Assembly: GCA_024500155.1 (NCBI GenBank)
Contig: CM044869.1
Span: 36,249,898-36,313,897 of the forward strand
Source: Chenopodium formosanum
Lineage: Eukaryota > Streptophyta > Magnoliopsida > Caryophyllales > Amaranthaceae
Reading direction: 5' to 3'
Length of the DNA stretch: 64,000 nt
Positions within the stretch are counted from its first letter, which is position 1. Each line of letters begins with the position of its first letter. The position numbers and the translations under genes are program-made. The notes below the pieces were generated by a model. It made no database searches. It had not been told where the DNA came from and was given only the letters and a program-made list of their open reading frames with translations. Of this stretch, positions 11,578 through 23,115 are shown in pieces.

Positions 11578-13195
11578 TGATGAGTAACATATAAGTCACT
11601 CATAGGGTGGTCTATTAGGACATTTTTACCCTATTTTCATAGCTGTCCTTGCTTGGTTTAGTCTTTTCTCATTTAGTTTCTTTTATCCTCTCTTACATTG
11701 TGTTTTTCTTTTCTTTATGTGGATTTCTTTTGTTTATGTTTTACTTAGCTCTTTTTCTCTCCTATTTCCTTTTATTGATGACTTTCAAGGTGTTTAAAGG
11801 GGTTGGCTTTGGATTGGGATCAAGAACAGCTATAAGGACAAAGAAAAGAAAGAAGCAAGGCCCTTATAGAGAGCTTGGAGAGTGGCGCTGCCTTTTATGA
11901 CGCCCGGGCGCGGGATACTATGGCTGCGGGTGTAGAAAATGTGCACTTTATGGAGATTTGAGGCAAGAACAACCCGTGGTCTTGCCGCGGGCGCGGCCAA
12001 AATGGAGAGAGCGCGGCTTAATGGAGAGGCTGCAGACCCCTGAAGTAGCTTGGGAGCAAGGGAATTGTCGCACCATTACTGCAGGCGTAGGCAGCAGTGG
12101 CCAAGAGCACGTTATTTGCCCAGACAGCCCGCGGAGTTTGTTACATCCTCCATACCCATTTTTCCACGACCACGAGAATTAAAGGAGAGGGTGCGGACTA
12201 CTTGTTTTTCTGCTATGTATATGTATACTCTTGTATTTCCTTTGGAAGACAACTTTTAGAAAATTTCATTTGCTTAGTTTTTAGAGAGAGAAACTAGAGA
12301 GAAGTTAAAGAGAAAGTAGAGTTAGTAGTTCTTGGATTGGATTTGTATTACAACATTGCTTCATCTAAGCTTTGATTTCATCTTCATTCAATGATAATTA
12401 GTGAGATTTCCTTCCTTTAATTCCCCTCTATTGCTTCATTTTACTTTTGATTCATGTATGATTGGTTGATTGTTGATCTTTGGTTTAAAAGTTTGATTAA
12501 TTAAATTTCTACTTGTTTAAACTTGAGATGATGATGTTTGTTATTCAACTTGCTTTGTTTTTCAATCTTATTATGTCTAGTGAGTAGATTAGTTTCAAGG
12601 AAGAAAGGGAAGCATGCTTGATTGATGATCATTGCTAGTTGATGATTCTTAATTGATTGAAATATTGTAATTAAATTGGTTAATATAGTTGTGCATGTGA
12701 TTGATTTGAATAGGAGTGATCAACCTTGATGATTAATCTAGATTGCATTGTAATTTCCAATGACATGAACCCTTGATTTGGGAATTGCTTTTATTGATTG
12801 AATTTGATTGTGATTTTCCTTGTTAGTCATTCATAGTGAACCCTAGCTTGACTTATAGGAGATAGCTCTTGAATCTTATTGATTGCAACTATTGTTTTCC
12901 TTTGCCACGTTTGAATTGATTGAGTCTTTTTCGTTTGGCATGATCATTGAGCTTGCATGTGGAACCTTAATCCCTAGTGTTTACCGTATTGATCTTCTTC
13001 ATTTCTTAGTCGATTGAACCTTTAGATACACCACGAATTACATCTAATTCTTTGAAGTAGTTTAACTATAGGTTATAGCATTCTCCCCCTCATTCCTCGT
13101 GGTACGACTCGGACTTGCCCTATATTAGGAGTAATTGAGATTTTCTTATTATTGGTGGTGCTTTATATTTAAACGACCTAAAATACCCCACATCA
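11578..13195 (+). repeat. 3' LTR of copy B (1618 bp)
   Basis: Begins TGATGAGTAACATA right after the polypurine tract and ends CCACATCA. The start hairpin ATGAGTAAC / GTCACTCAT has one mismatch. G+C-rich motifs occupy about 11884-12020, including CCGCGGGCGCGGCC at 11985. The U5 part shares 'CTAGATTGCATTGTAA' with the LTRs of A, D and F. The LTR ends in satellite DNA, so B inserted into the array. Confidence 0.82.
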
Positions 13196-13591
13196 CTTTG
13201 TTTGAATGTGTTTGACTTTCATTTGAGTCAATTAGCTTTGTTGAATGCATTTTGAATTTCATTTGATTCACAAAGCTTTGTTTAAAATTGTTTGATTTTC
13301 ATTTGATTCAATTAGCTTTGTAGAATGCATTTAACTTTCATTTGATTCAAAAAGCTTTGTTTAAATGTCTTTGACGTACATTTGATTCAATTAGCTTTTT
13401 CGAATGCATTTGACTTTCATTCGATTCAAAAAACTTTGTTTGAATGGGTTTAACTTTTATTTGATTCAAAGAGCTTTGTTTGGATATGTTTGACTTTTAT
13501 TTGATTAAATTAGCTTTGTTAAATGCATTTTACTTTTATTTGATTCAAAAGGCTTGATTTGAATGTGTTTGTTTTTCATTTCATTCTTTTG
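13196..13591. repeat. Satellite block 1 (39/40-bp units)
   Basis: About ten tandem units of the window's satellite. Each unit starts with a 20-bp half close to TTTGACTTTCATTTGATTCA, followed by either AAAAGCTTTGTTTGAATGTG (type A, 40 bp in all) or ATTAGCTTTGTTGAATGCA (type B, 39 bp). Units are divergent here. The block is bounded by LTR B and LINE-1. Confidence 0.93.
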
Positions 13592-13927
13592 TTTTTTTTT
13601 TTGGTAAGTAAGCAATTGTATTACTATCAACCTGTACAAATGTACAAAATACAAATCTGGGAACCAGGCAACCCCCATATACCACAAGACCTAAAAGGCC
13701 AAACAACCACCTAGTTCCTGTTCCCTAAGGAAGCCACCTAGAGAACAGGAACACCAACTCACCAAGAACAGACAAAAAAACTCTACATCAACACAAACAG
13801 AAACAAAAACACAAATGCCACAACAATTATCTAGGGGATCTGCTATACAATCTATACAACCATTTACACTATTTCCTATTCCAACTTCTATTCACCAGCT
13901 GCCTAACCCTATCTATAGTTTCTATCC

Positions 13928-15042
13928 CTATAGCTTTACAAAGTTTCTCTGGCCTGATAACAGCTTTATGCCAAAACACATGGTTCTAGCAAACCGGATA
14001 TGATAAACAGTTGCAGCAAGAACAGCCAGCATCACCTTCCTCTTAATAGAATCTCTGTCTTTCCTCTGCCACTCTTTCCAAGTTTGATCAATCTGGAAAT
14101 CATGCTCAGCAACCTGCAGCCAGTCACACACTATCTGCAAACACCTTTTGCTATACCTGCAGGCAAAAAACAAGTGATCTTTGCTCTCAGCCACCTCTCC
14201 ACAGAGCAAACATCTGTCATCCTCACAAGCACCAAACCTACTCATTCTATCCATAGTTCTCAGTCTATCCTGCACAGCCAGCCAAACAACTAAAGAGTGT
14301 TTCGGAATGTTGAACTTATTCCAAACCCATCTAAACCAATCTACTTTAAGATAGTCCCCTTTCAACCATTTATAGCACATGGAAATTTTAAACTGATCAT
14401 CCAACTAGTGATACTGCTCAAAGCCACCCTTTAGCTCATCCCTTACAGAACACAAATTTTTCCAAGCCCACCCATCCACTCTCTTAGGAGAATAACTCCA
14501 CTAGTCACTCTCCTTAAAGTACACTGTATGCACCCATTTAACCCACAAGGAGTCTTCCTTTTTTGCTATTTTCCAAGCATACTTCCCCAAATGAGCTTTA
14601 TTCTAGAGCCCACAGTCTCTAATACCCAAACCCCCAGCTTTCTTATCCCTGCAAACTTTCTCCTAGGCTAAGGGAGGGAATTTAGACAACACAACAACCC
14701 CACACCACAAAAAAGCTCTACATAACTGAGTAATCCTTTGTATCACTGACTTGGGAAGCAAAACACATTAAGCCTAGTAGGTGTGTAAACTTATTAGCAT
14801 ATAGTTAACCAAGACAACTTTGGCAGTATAGGATAAGTTCCTACTTGACCAGCAAGTAATTCTAGTCACCATCTTATCTATAAGTCCATCAAAATCTAAA
14901 ACTCTCAAGTAGTTAGCATTTAGTGGAATGCTAAGGTACTTGAAAGGGTTTCTCCCAGTACAAAACCAGAATGTCTCATAATTTCCTGCTTAGTATCCTC
15001 CTTCACACTCCCAAAATATATGGCAGTTTTATCCACATTAGC
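13928..15042 (-). pseudogene. LINE-1 ORF2 C-terminal part: RT tail and zf-RVT domain
   Basis: The segment 13928-14404 encodes a zf-RVT-type zinc-binding domain, with 'KFNIPKHSLVVWLA', 'CLLCGEVAESKDHLFFACRYS' and a Trp-rich context. This domain is typical of the C-terminus of plant L1 ORF2. Between 14405 and 15042 the same protein continues in fragments broken by stops. It would belong to the same polypeptide as the RT just upstream on the minus strand. Confidence 0.8.
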
Positions 15043-16398
15043 CTACGGCCCAGAACAGCCTTTGAAAGCTTTCAAGGCTTTAACTAACAAAGCAACAGAA
15101 TTTTTATTTGCATGAGAAAACAGCATCCAATCATCAGCAAACACTAAATGGTTCAAACCAATGCCCTTACATCTCTGGTGAAATCTGAAGCTTCTTTTCT
15201 TCCCAACCTTCTTGAGCAGCCTAGTTAAATATTCCATAACCACAACAAAAAGGAGGGGAGACATAGGATCTTCCTGTCTTATCCCCCTTTTCCCTTTGAA
15301 AAATCCATTTAACCCACCATTAAGCATAATGGAAAAAGAAGGAGAAGAAACACACTGCATAATCCAAGTAGTAAACTTCTTAGGAAACTGAAGACTAACC
15401 AGCATACCTAGTGCACGAAATGCCCAGTGCACGAAATCATATGCCTTCCTGAGATCAACCTTTATTGTATACCTAGGAGCTCTCCTTTTATTATTATACT
15501 CCTTCAGCATATCCTGGCAAATCAGGATATTATCCAAAATGGGCCTCCCTCTTAAAAATGCACTTTGTTTCTCACTAATTAGAATAGGCAACACCTCCTT
15601 GAGTCTCTCACATATCATCTTTGAGATCACTTTATATAGCACATTACAGCATGATATAGGTCGAAATTGAGAAACCTTAGTTGCAATTTCAACTTTAGGC
15701 ACCATAGTAAAAGTAGTAGAATTCACCCGTTTCAACAATTTTCCATGCTAAAATAACCCAAGAACAGCTCTGCAAACTTCAATCTTCACAGTATCCCAAG
15801 AAGCTTTGAAAAACTTGCTAGAGAAACCATCAAGCCTAGGTGCCTTCCCCTTATCTATACTCCACACTGCATTCCTCACATCTTCCTTAGTGAAACTATT
15901 AGAGGTACTGTTTTGTTGATCAGTATCCAAAACTGGGCCCTCTCTAATAACAGACTGATGAAGAGTTCTGGTAGGAGTCTATTGTGTACCCAAGAGATCC
16001 TTATAGAACCCCACAAAAACATCAGCAACCTCTCCAGGATCTTGAACAACTTCCCCATTTTCTCTCTGTATACTGTAAATGTTATTCTGTAGCCTTCTCT
16101 TCTTAATACATATATGGAAATAAGCAGAGTTGATGTCTCCCTCCTTAATCCAATGTAGTTTAGCTTTCTGTTTTAGGAACTGCATCTTAGCTTTGTGAGC
16201 AGTCACATATCTCTCTCTAACTTCCTTTTCCTGTCTCATTAAATTAGTATTGTGAGGATAAGCATTAAGTTTTCTCTGAATTTCAGCTAACACTACAGCC
16301 ACAGCTGCATTTGCACTCTCCACCATTGAGAAATTCTTCAAATTCAGACTCTTGAGAGATTGCTTTACTTCCTGCAGTTTCTTCACCACCACAAACAT
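15043..16398 (-). pseudogene. LINE-1 ORF2 reverse transcriptase region
   Basis: Reverse transcriptase of the non-LTR type. Visible motifs in order are 'FRPISCCNVLYKVISK', 'LDNILICQDM', 'IKVDLRKAYD', 'GIRQEDPMSPLLF' and the catalytic box FADD at 15130-15141, so both catalytic Asp residues of the box are kept. The upstream linker (15748-16398) contains 'KLHWIKEGDINSAYFH', usual between endonuclease and RT in plant LINEs. A frame break near 15740 and stops between segments abolish function. A second Gln stands in the 'GIRQEDP' box where Gly is common. Confidence 0.85.
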
Positions 16399-16433
16399 GT
16401 CAGTGCCTTGAAATCCCTTCTCCTAAGCCCCTT

Positions 16434-17258
16434 TTAGAGCCTCCTAGTACCCTGGGGCCTCAATCGCATGTTAAAGAAACGAAAAGGCTTTCTAACATTT
16501 CCCAGATCACCAAACATCCTCATAGTACAAGGGCAGTGATCCATGACCCCTTTTGGCAGAAACTCAGCTCTGAACTCCTTATAAATCTCCAGCCTATCCT
16601 CATTTACTAAAACCCTGTCAATTTTAGTACACACCCTACCCTCACCTTCCTACTTATTGTTCCATGTGTAAAATAAACCTCCAACCTTGAAATCCACAAG
16701 TAAATTCTATCTCACACACTGTCTGAAACTTTCAATCTCAGAAAAAGTAATAGGAGATCCAATCCTTTCATCTGGATTCAAAACATTATTAAAATCCCCA
16801 CTCAACATCCAAGGCCCCTGCATCCGACTCCCTATTTCTCCAATATGCTTCCATAACACTTCCCTACCACTTTCTGCATTCACACCATAAACTATGGTGT
16901 ACTAGAACGCACACTAAAAAGCTCTGTGAATTACTTTCATGTGAATCAATTGAACCTCAACCCTCAAGATTTCAACTTGAATGATCTCAGGTAACCAAAT
17001 AACCCAGATCCTTCCACCATGATGCTTATCATAATTTGCAGTCACAGACCAATCCCCCCCCCCAAAACCAGTGAAAAATGCACCAAATCTAGAAGCCTTC
17101 ACTTTTGTTTCTAGGAACCCAAACAAGCCAATACCCTGGTTCTTAATGAACCATAGCACATCACAAATTCTATCCAGTTTGTTTAGGCCCCTAACATTCC
17201 AAAATCCCCAACTATCCATGGAGAGTGTAAGAACACTCCCCCTCCTCCCACCTACCAT
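16434..17258 (-). pseudogene. LINE-1 ORF2 endonuclease (EEP family), broken
   Basis: The N-terminus shows 'WGFWNVRGLNK' and 'LFGFLETKVK', the first two conserved blocks of the apurinic-type endonuclease of L1 elements; the Glu of LETK is a metal-binding residue. Downstream 'CTKIDRVLVNE' and 'VMDHCPCTM' match the C-terminal blocks, with the catalytic His of the S/D-H motif retained. Stops separate 16434-16634 from 16914-17258. The enzyme would nick target DNA to prime reverse transcription. Confidence 0.8.
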
Positions 17259-17469
17259 ACAACACCTTGTCTTTAATCAGCCTAGTCCTACTCCCACCTT
17301 CACCTTGCCTCTCCCCCTTCTCCAACTCATCCCCTTGCTTCCCATCAAACATATCTTCCATATCAAAGCAGTTCTTATCAACCCTAATTCCAGGACACCC
17401 TTCCTGCTCCTAAACTTGTTAGGGCTGCTGATCCTTCTTCTTCAAGACTAGTCTCCATTCCTGCCTAGG

Positions 17470-18702
17470 CACAGGTATCTTGTAATGCTAAGTCTTCTTC
17501 TGATTAATCAAAATTCTACTCTTCACTCTATGATTAGGACAATCAATATCTCCATAACCCATTCCACCACACACCTTGGAAGTAATTGGTTTCCACTCAT
17601 ATAGCACCTACTGCACTACGTCATTTCCATTCTCATCCTAGAACTCAATTACATCTAGAAACAAACCATTCACCTTCACCTTGACCATAACCCTTGCATA
17701 TTCTAGTAATTCCTTAAGATTAGTAGCCTTATCAATCTTAATTGGGTCTCCCACTATTCCTGCAATCTTCATCAAAGATGACTGACCCTAAAATTTCAAA
17801 TTAAGCCCAGGAAGCTTAATCCAAGAAGAAACCTCAAACACCCCCTCGGCTCTAAGATCCAAACTAGGTTCCCACCTCTTCATCATCACAGGTTTTTTAT
17901 CAAACAAAATGGGCCCAGCATTCATCGCCTTCTCTCTCCCCTCAAAAGTTTTAAATCTCACTAAGAACACCCCATTATTCATCAAGGCTACTTTATCCAT
18001 CCCAAATTTTCCCCAAATACGTCGAATAAATTCAAACATAACATGAAACGAGGGCTTACCACATAGAACATAGCACATAACTGTAGAATTCCAAAATGAA
18101 ATTTTAGGTGGCACATTCTCAACAGTCAGTCTCACCTTCCCATTTCCCCCCACATTCTTCAATTCATTATCACCATTACTACCCCTCCCCGTCAAATTCA
18201 AACCCTCATCCAACGAATTCGCAAACATATTCCTCCCAGTAATGCTACCCGAACAATTAGGGATTCCAAAAACAGGGGAAGAAAAATCTAGATTTCGAAT
18301 TTTAGGGGTTTAACAATGCATTACACGAATTAATATGCACATCATTCACAAGCTTACTAGTCCCTTCAATCATCAACAATGGAGAAGGATTGATTGAAAC
18401 AGACCTTACAACAGCAGATTTATCATCTAATGTTCCATTGATCATAGCAGAATTAGGGGTTTGAATTACCTGAAGCCAGATGTTGAACTCCTCCTTATGT
18501 AGAGCTTTCTCTTCCTCCGACACCCTTTTCACCGGAATCTCATCTCCAATTCCATCACCTAGCCAGCTATCCACCGAAATGTCATCCATGGCGATAGCCT
18601 ATTTTTGCTCTTCGAGGCTCCTCGTTCTTGGCCTGGTTTTGTTCTTCTTCTTCGACTTAGAGCCCGAGGATTTCTTCCCCTTCCCCTTCTTTCCCTTCGC
18701 CA
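17470..18702 (-). pseudogene. LINE-1 ORF1 (DUF4283-like, degenerate zinc knuckle)
   Basis: Starts at a Met near 18702 with a Lys-rich 'MAKGKKGKGKK' N-terminus. An in-frame TAG follows after about 34 codons, then 'MDDISVDSWLGDG'. The middle (17788-18228) is DUF4283-like: 'FVRRIWGKFG'-type block, 'GVFLVRF' and 'WIKLPGLNLKF'. The zinc knuckle near 17545-17590 reads SKVCGGMGYGDIDC, compared with CKVCGGIGHADAQC in LINE-3, so the first Cys and the His ligand are both lost. ORF1 proteins of this class bind element RNA. Confidence 0.75.
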
Positions 18703-18770
18703 TGAAAATCAAGCTGAAAAAAAAAAGATAAAAATGGCAGGTGTATTTTCTCTCTCTAAGAGTTTTTACT

Positions 18771-19533
18771 TTCTTTTGATTCAATTACCTTTTGTAGAAT
18801 GCATTTGACTTTCATTTGATTCACTTTCATTTCATTCAATTAGATTTGTTGAATGTATTTGAGTTTCATTTTATTCAAAAAGCATTGTTTGAATGTGTTA
18901 TACTATCATTTAATTCTAAAAGCTTTGTTTGAATGTGTTTGACTTTTATTTGATTCAATCAGCTTTGTTGAATGCATTTGATTTTATTTGATTCAAAAAG
19001 CTTTGCTTAAATGTGTTTGACTTTTATTTGATTCAAAAAGCTTTGTTTGAATGTATTTGACTTTCATTTGATTCAATCAGCTTTGTTGAACGCATTTGAT
19101 TTTATTTGATTCAAAAAGTTTTGCTTAAATGTGTTTGACTTTTATTTGATTTAAAAAGCTTCGTTTGAGTGTATTTGACTTTCATTTGATTAAATCAGCT
19201 TTGTTGAATGCATTTGACTTTTATTTGATTCAAAAAGCTTTATTTGATTGTGTTTGACTTCATATGATTAAATTAGCTTTGTTGAATGCATTTTGAGTTT
19301 CATTTGATTCAAAAAGCTTTGTTTGAATTTGTTTGACTTTCATTTGATTCAATTAGCATTGTTGAATTCATTTAACTTTCATTTGTTTTAAAAAGCTTTG
19401 TTTGAATGGGTTTGACCTTCATTTGATTCAAAAAGCTTTGTTTGAATGTGTTTGACTTTTATTTGATTCAATTAGCTTTGTTAAATGCATTTAACTTTCA
19501 TTTGATTTAAAAAAATTTTTTGAATGTGTTTGA
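18771..19533. repeat. Satellite block 2
   Basis: About nineteen units. Much of 18940-19210 follows a three-unit order B-A-A (about 118 bp), e.g. '...CAGCTTTGTTGAATGCA', then two AAGCTTTG units, then the B type again. This suggests a local higher-order repeat. Confidence 0.93.
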
Positions 19534-19889
19534 ATTTTTTCTTTTTGGTAAATAGGGAATTTTATTACCAAAGAGAAAAAGTTACAACTTACAATAAGCT
19601 AAGTTGTAACCCCCAAAACTACACAAGCAAAGGCAAACAACCCCCCAAAAGCTTAAAACTAAAGAAAGTCACCTTCTAGGAAGGGTTCCTAAAACAGAAA
19701 GGGATAAGCCAAACTGGACTCAAGGAAAGAGGCACCTTTTAGGAAGGGTACTCTAACCAAGGACCAGAACAATAAAACTAAATCAATAAATGAGATCTAT
19801 TAGCATCATTACATCTAAGAGCAACATTATACACAATATCTTTAAACACTAAGTTTGCAGATTTGCAACTGCCTATAAACATCATATTG

Positions 19890-21060
19890 TTCCTTTGAAG
19901 CCATTTACAGTAAACAGCCTCAGCAAAACACATCATGTAGATTCTACACTTGCTGCTAGACTTCCTGCAATTCCTTATAATCCACTGCTATTCAAGCTGA
20001 AAATTCTAAACTGTCTTTTTGACTTTCAGCAAATCAAGAATCTTCTACCAAATTACTCTAGAATAGGAACAGGTGGAGAATAGATGAGAAACACTTTCAT
20101 CACAGACCTGATAGAAAAAACAAGTAGGATCACAGTTCAAATGCCACTAGATAAGCCTATCCTTAGTAACCATTCTGTTCTACAAAGCTAAAAAAGTAAT
20201 AAAAATCCTTTTAGGAGAGGCTTAATTAATGCAAATAATCCTTTTCCATTTCACTTTGGCAGCCTGAGGTCTGATCTTTGCATTAACTCTAGCAATGCTC
20301 ATCTAACCATTATACATCATAGAAGACCAACCACCAATACTATCAATAACCTCCCTACAACTCAAAATTTTCTTTAGAACCCAAGTACACTTCTTAGGGA
20401 TGGCTGCAAACCAGAAAGTCTTGTTGTTGAAATTGTAAGCATGAACCCACTTAACCCATAAATTGTAAGATTTATGAGCTAAATCCCATAAAATCTTACA
20501 AATAGCAACCTTGTTCCAATCACTAAGCAAAGTGATATTCCAACCACCACAAACTTTAGGAAGAGCCATATGACTCCAAGAAATAGGAGCTTTCTTAGAG
20601 TAAGTGTTTTTACCAGTCCAAAGGAACACCCTGAATCTAGACTCAATTTCTCTAAGCACCTTTTTAGGCAAGATGAAGATTTGGGCCCAATAAGCTTGAA
20701 TGCCAAAAAGAACACTTATAATGAGTTGCATTCTGCCTGCATAGGATAAGTGTCTAGCAGCCCAGTTCTCAATTTTGGCAGCTACTTTCTCAATCAAAGG
20801 TCTTCACTGAGCAAAAGTTAGCTTTTTAAAAGAAAGAGGCACACCAAGATATCTAAAAGGAATACTACCTTTGCTCATCCCAAGAATAGCCTGCAAATTA
20901 TCTTTTTCAGACTCAGAAAAACCCTTAAAATAAACCTCACTTTTACTGAGGTTAGCAGCTAAAATCAGAGGCACTAGAAAACTTCTGAAAAGCATTCAAG
21001 CTAGAGCAGGTGAACAGAAATAGCAACAGCTCTAGCAAAAAGCAACAAATTATCAGCAAA
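19890..21060 (-). pseudogene. LINE-2 ORF2: RT thumb region and zf-RVT remnant, FADN active-site box
   Basis: The segment 20303-20797 has 'AARHLSYAGRMQLI', 'IFILPKKVLREI', 'FLWTGK' and 'GGWNITLLSDWN', the conserved C-terminal extension of L1 RTs. The catalytic box at 21049-21060 reads F-A-D-N; the second Asp is changed to Asn (GAT to AAT), which should abolish catalysis. The far end (19890-20300) shows zf-RVT-like Cys/His remnants broken by stops. Confidence 0.78.
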
Positions 21061-21096
21061 CATCATATGAGTGATTCCAAGATTTTCACATCTAGG

Positions 21097-21996
21097 TTAA
21101 AAATTGAAGTTAGGATCCTGAGTCATCTCTTTTAGACACCTAGACAGATACTCCATATAGAGACATACACCTAAATAAGGAGACATGGGATTACCCTGTC
21201 TTAACCCTTTCTGAGTAAGGAAGGGCTTAGAGGGAAACCCATTCACCATAATAGAGTAGGAGACTGGGGAAACACAAGCCATAATCCACCTAACCACCTT
21301 GTAAGGAAAACCAGTTTCTTCAAGGACAGTCTACAAGAAACTCTATTCAATTGAGTCATAGGCTTTTCTCAAATCAATTTTGAGCATACACCTAGGAGTA
21401 AAAAATTTCTGAGAATACCCTTTGATAATCTCAGTAGCAAGTAAAATATTATCCCCAATATGCTTCCCAGGAATGAAACTGGCTTGAGCTTCATTGACAA
21501 CAGAACCCACCACCTGAGCAATCCTGTTAGTAATAACTTTTGAAATCATCTTGTAGACCATTGTACAACAAGCAATAAGTCTATACTCCTTGACATAAGA
21601 AGGGTGTTGAACCTTAGGAACTAAAGTGACTGTAGTACAGCTCCATTGCTTAGCAATAATACTGTTATTGAAGAACTGAGTAACAGCAGTATAGATGTCA
21701 TGCTTAATGATATGCCAAGCCTTCTTGAAAAAGACAGCATTAAATCCATCAATACCAGGAGCCTTGTCATTACCAATACTAACCAAAGTAGCATCAATTT
21801 CAGAACAAGTAACCTCAGCAGAAAGAGTATCCATAGCATCCCTGTCTAACTGTTTCCCAGCTCTCATAGTTTGGATATCAACAGCAGGCAAAGAGGTAGC
21901 TCTAGTACCCAGCAGAACCTTATAGAAACCAACAATCTCATTTTCAACCAGAACAGGATCTTTCAAGAGAACATCAGATTTAGTAAATAGAATCAA
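21097..21996 (-). pseudogene. LINE-2 ORF2: reverse transcriptase palm and fingers
   Basis: The segment 21343-21996 shows 'KAPGIDGFNAVFFKKAW', 'VTLVPKVQHPS', 'YRLIACCTMVYKMISK', 'GDNILLATEIIKGY' and 'LKIDLRKAYDSIE'. 21097-21297 continues with 'GLRQGNPMSPYL' and 'MEYLSRCLKE'. These are RT motifs 0 to 5 of L1-type enzymes in correct order. A TAG near 21340 and a frame break before 'GLRQGNP' interrupt the frame. Confidence 0.85.
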
Positions 21997-22333
21997 TTCT
22001 ATTCTTAATTTGTCTTTGTTTCATGACAGAAAAGAAATAATGAGAGTTAGCATCACCTAACTTGATCTAGTCAACTCTAACTTTCTATTTATAGATATTC
22101 TCTAGAATATTCATCCAATGCTTAACTTGCTCAATAGAAACAGCTTCCTGCAAATGTAAAGCAACATTGGTAATATCAATAGCAAGCTTTTCCTGAATTT
22201 GAACAAGAGCATGATTAGCTTGATCCACTTTTTCAGCAATATTGGCAAAATATTTGGAGTTTAGACTCTTAAGACCTTGCTTGACAGACTTATGATTTTG
22301 CTAGACATCAGTCATAGCTGCAGAATCAGAAAC

Positions 22334-23115
22334 CTATTTCCAGCCAGCTTTAACTACAAGAGAGAAATCTTTATGGTTAGCCAAGCAGTTTAAGAATCTG
22401 AAGGGTCTCCCTTTTCCAGGAAAACTAGTGCAAATCTCCACCAGAACAGGTTTATGATCAGATAATAGAGGGAAAGATAAAATAGCTTCAACAGAACAAA
22501 AAACAGTCACCCAGGCTTGATTAACCAAACTCCTGTCTATTCTTGTAGCAATTGTATCATCACCATGACCTTTATTAGACCAAGAATAAAAGGCACCCTT
22601 ACTCTTGATTTCACAAAGGCCAAGATTCACAATGAAATCTTTAAAATTCCTAACTTCATAATCAGTGATAGGATTGCCATTAAACATATCCCCATCATTA
22701 AGAACAAAGTTAAAATCACCAATAAGAAGCCAAGGGTTAGCAGACACATTGAAACTACTAACATCAGTCCAAAAAGGGACCCTGTCATGAATGAAATGCA
22801 AACCATACACAAAGGAACACAAGAAATGATGCTATAGATCTTTAGAACAGATATCATGCTCATGAGAAGAAAGAATATTCACATTCACTTTGTCCTGAAG
22901 CTAACCAACCCAGATTCTACCTCTATGAGAGTGAGAATAGTTACTAAAGCAAGACCAAGCATTACCAAACGTCTTCTGCAGTTTAGCACTGTTTCTCACC
23001 TTTACTTTAGTTTCCAGAATGCCAATGACATCAATAGAGAAAGTAACTTCTTCACTGAAGTTACATTATTTGGGTCATTAAGACCCCTGATATTCCAAGA
23101 GACAACAAGCATCTC
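22334..23115 (-). pseudogene. LINE-2 ORF2: endonuclease
   Basis: The endonuclease begins near 23110 with 'VVSWNIRGLNDPN'. It continues in 22334-22822 with 'WLLIGDFNFVLNDG' (catalytic D and N), 'RIDRSLVNQAW' and 'PLLSDHKPVLVEI' (catalytic D-H pair). All the main catalytic blocks are visible, but stops and a frame change lie between 22823 and 23060. Confidence 0.83.

Larger units (their letters stand above)
7816..13195 (+). mobile_element. Non-autonomous Athila-like LTR element, copy B (5' part lost to view)
   Basis: Internal region and 3' LTR of a relative of copies A and C. The internal part aligns with the non-coding internal region of A ('CTTTGGTTGATTCTAGGA', 'GTTGAGATTTGGCCAATCTT', 'TTCCTTCGAGGAA'). 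It is interrupted at 7815 by the CACTA end and at 9384-11191 by solo LTR G. The LTR ends at 13195 and is followed by CTTTG (13196-13200), one copy of its expected target duplication, in satellite DNA. No coding region survives in the window. Confidence 0.8.
13592..18770 (-). mobile_element. LINE-1, L1-type non-LTR retrotransposon, near full length
   Basis: A minus-strand LINE: its poly(A) tail appears as the T run at 13592-13602, and ORF1 lies at the high-coordinate end. The domain order from its 5' end is a basic N-terminus, DUF4283-like region, degenerate zinc knuckle, apurinic-type endonuclease, reverse transcriptase and zf-RVT. A candidate target duplication TTCTTTTG flanks it (13584-13591 and 18771-18778). 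The length of about 5.2 kb suggests near-complete insertion. Many in-frame stops make it inactive. Confidence 0.88.

Noticed and set aside
11649..12297. Overlapping short frames in LTR B
   Set aside because: They are short and in different frames over the same GC-rich U3 stretch. No match to frames in LTRs A, D or F.
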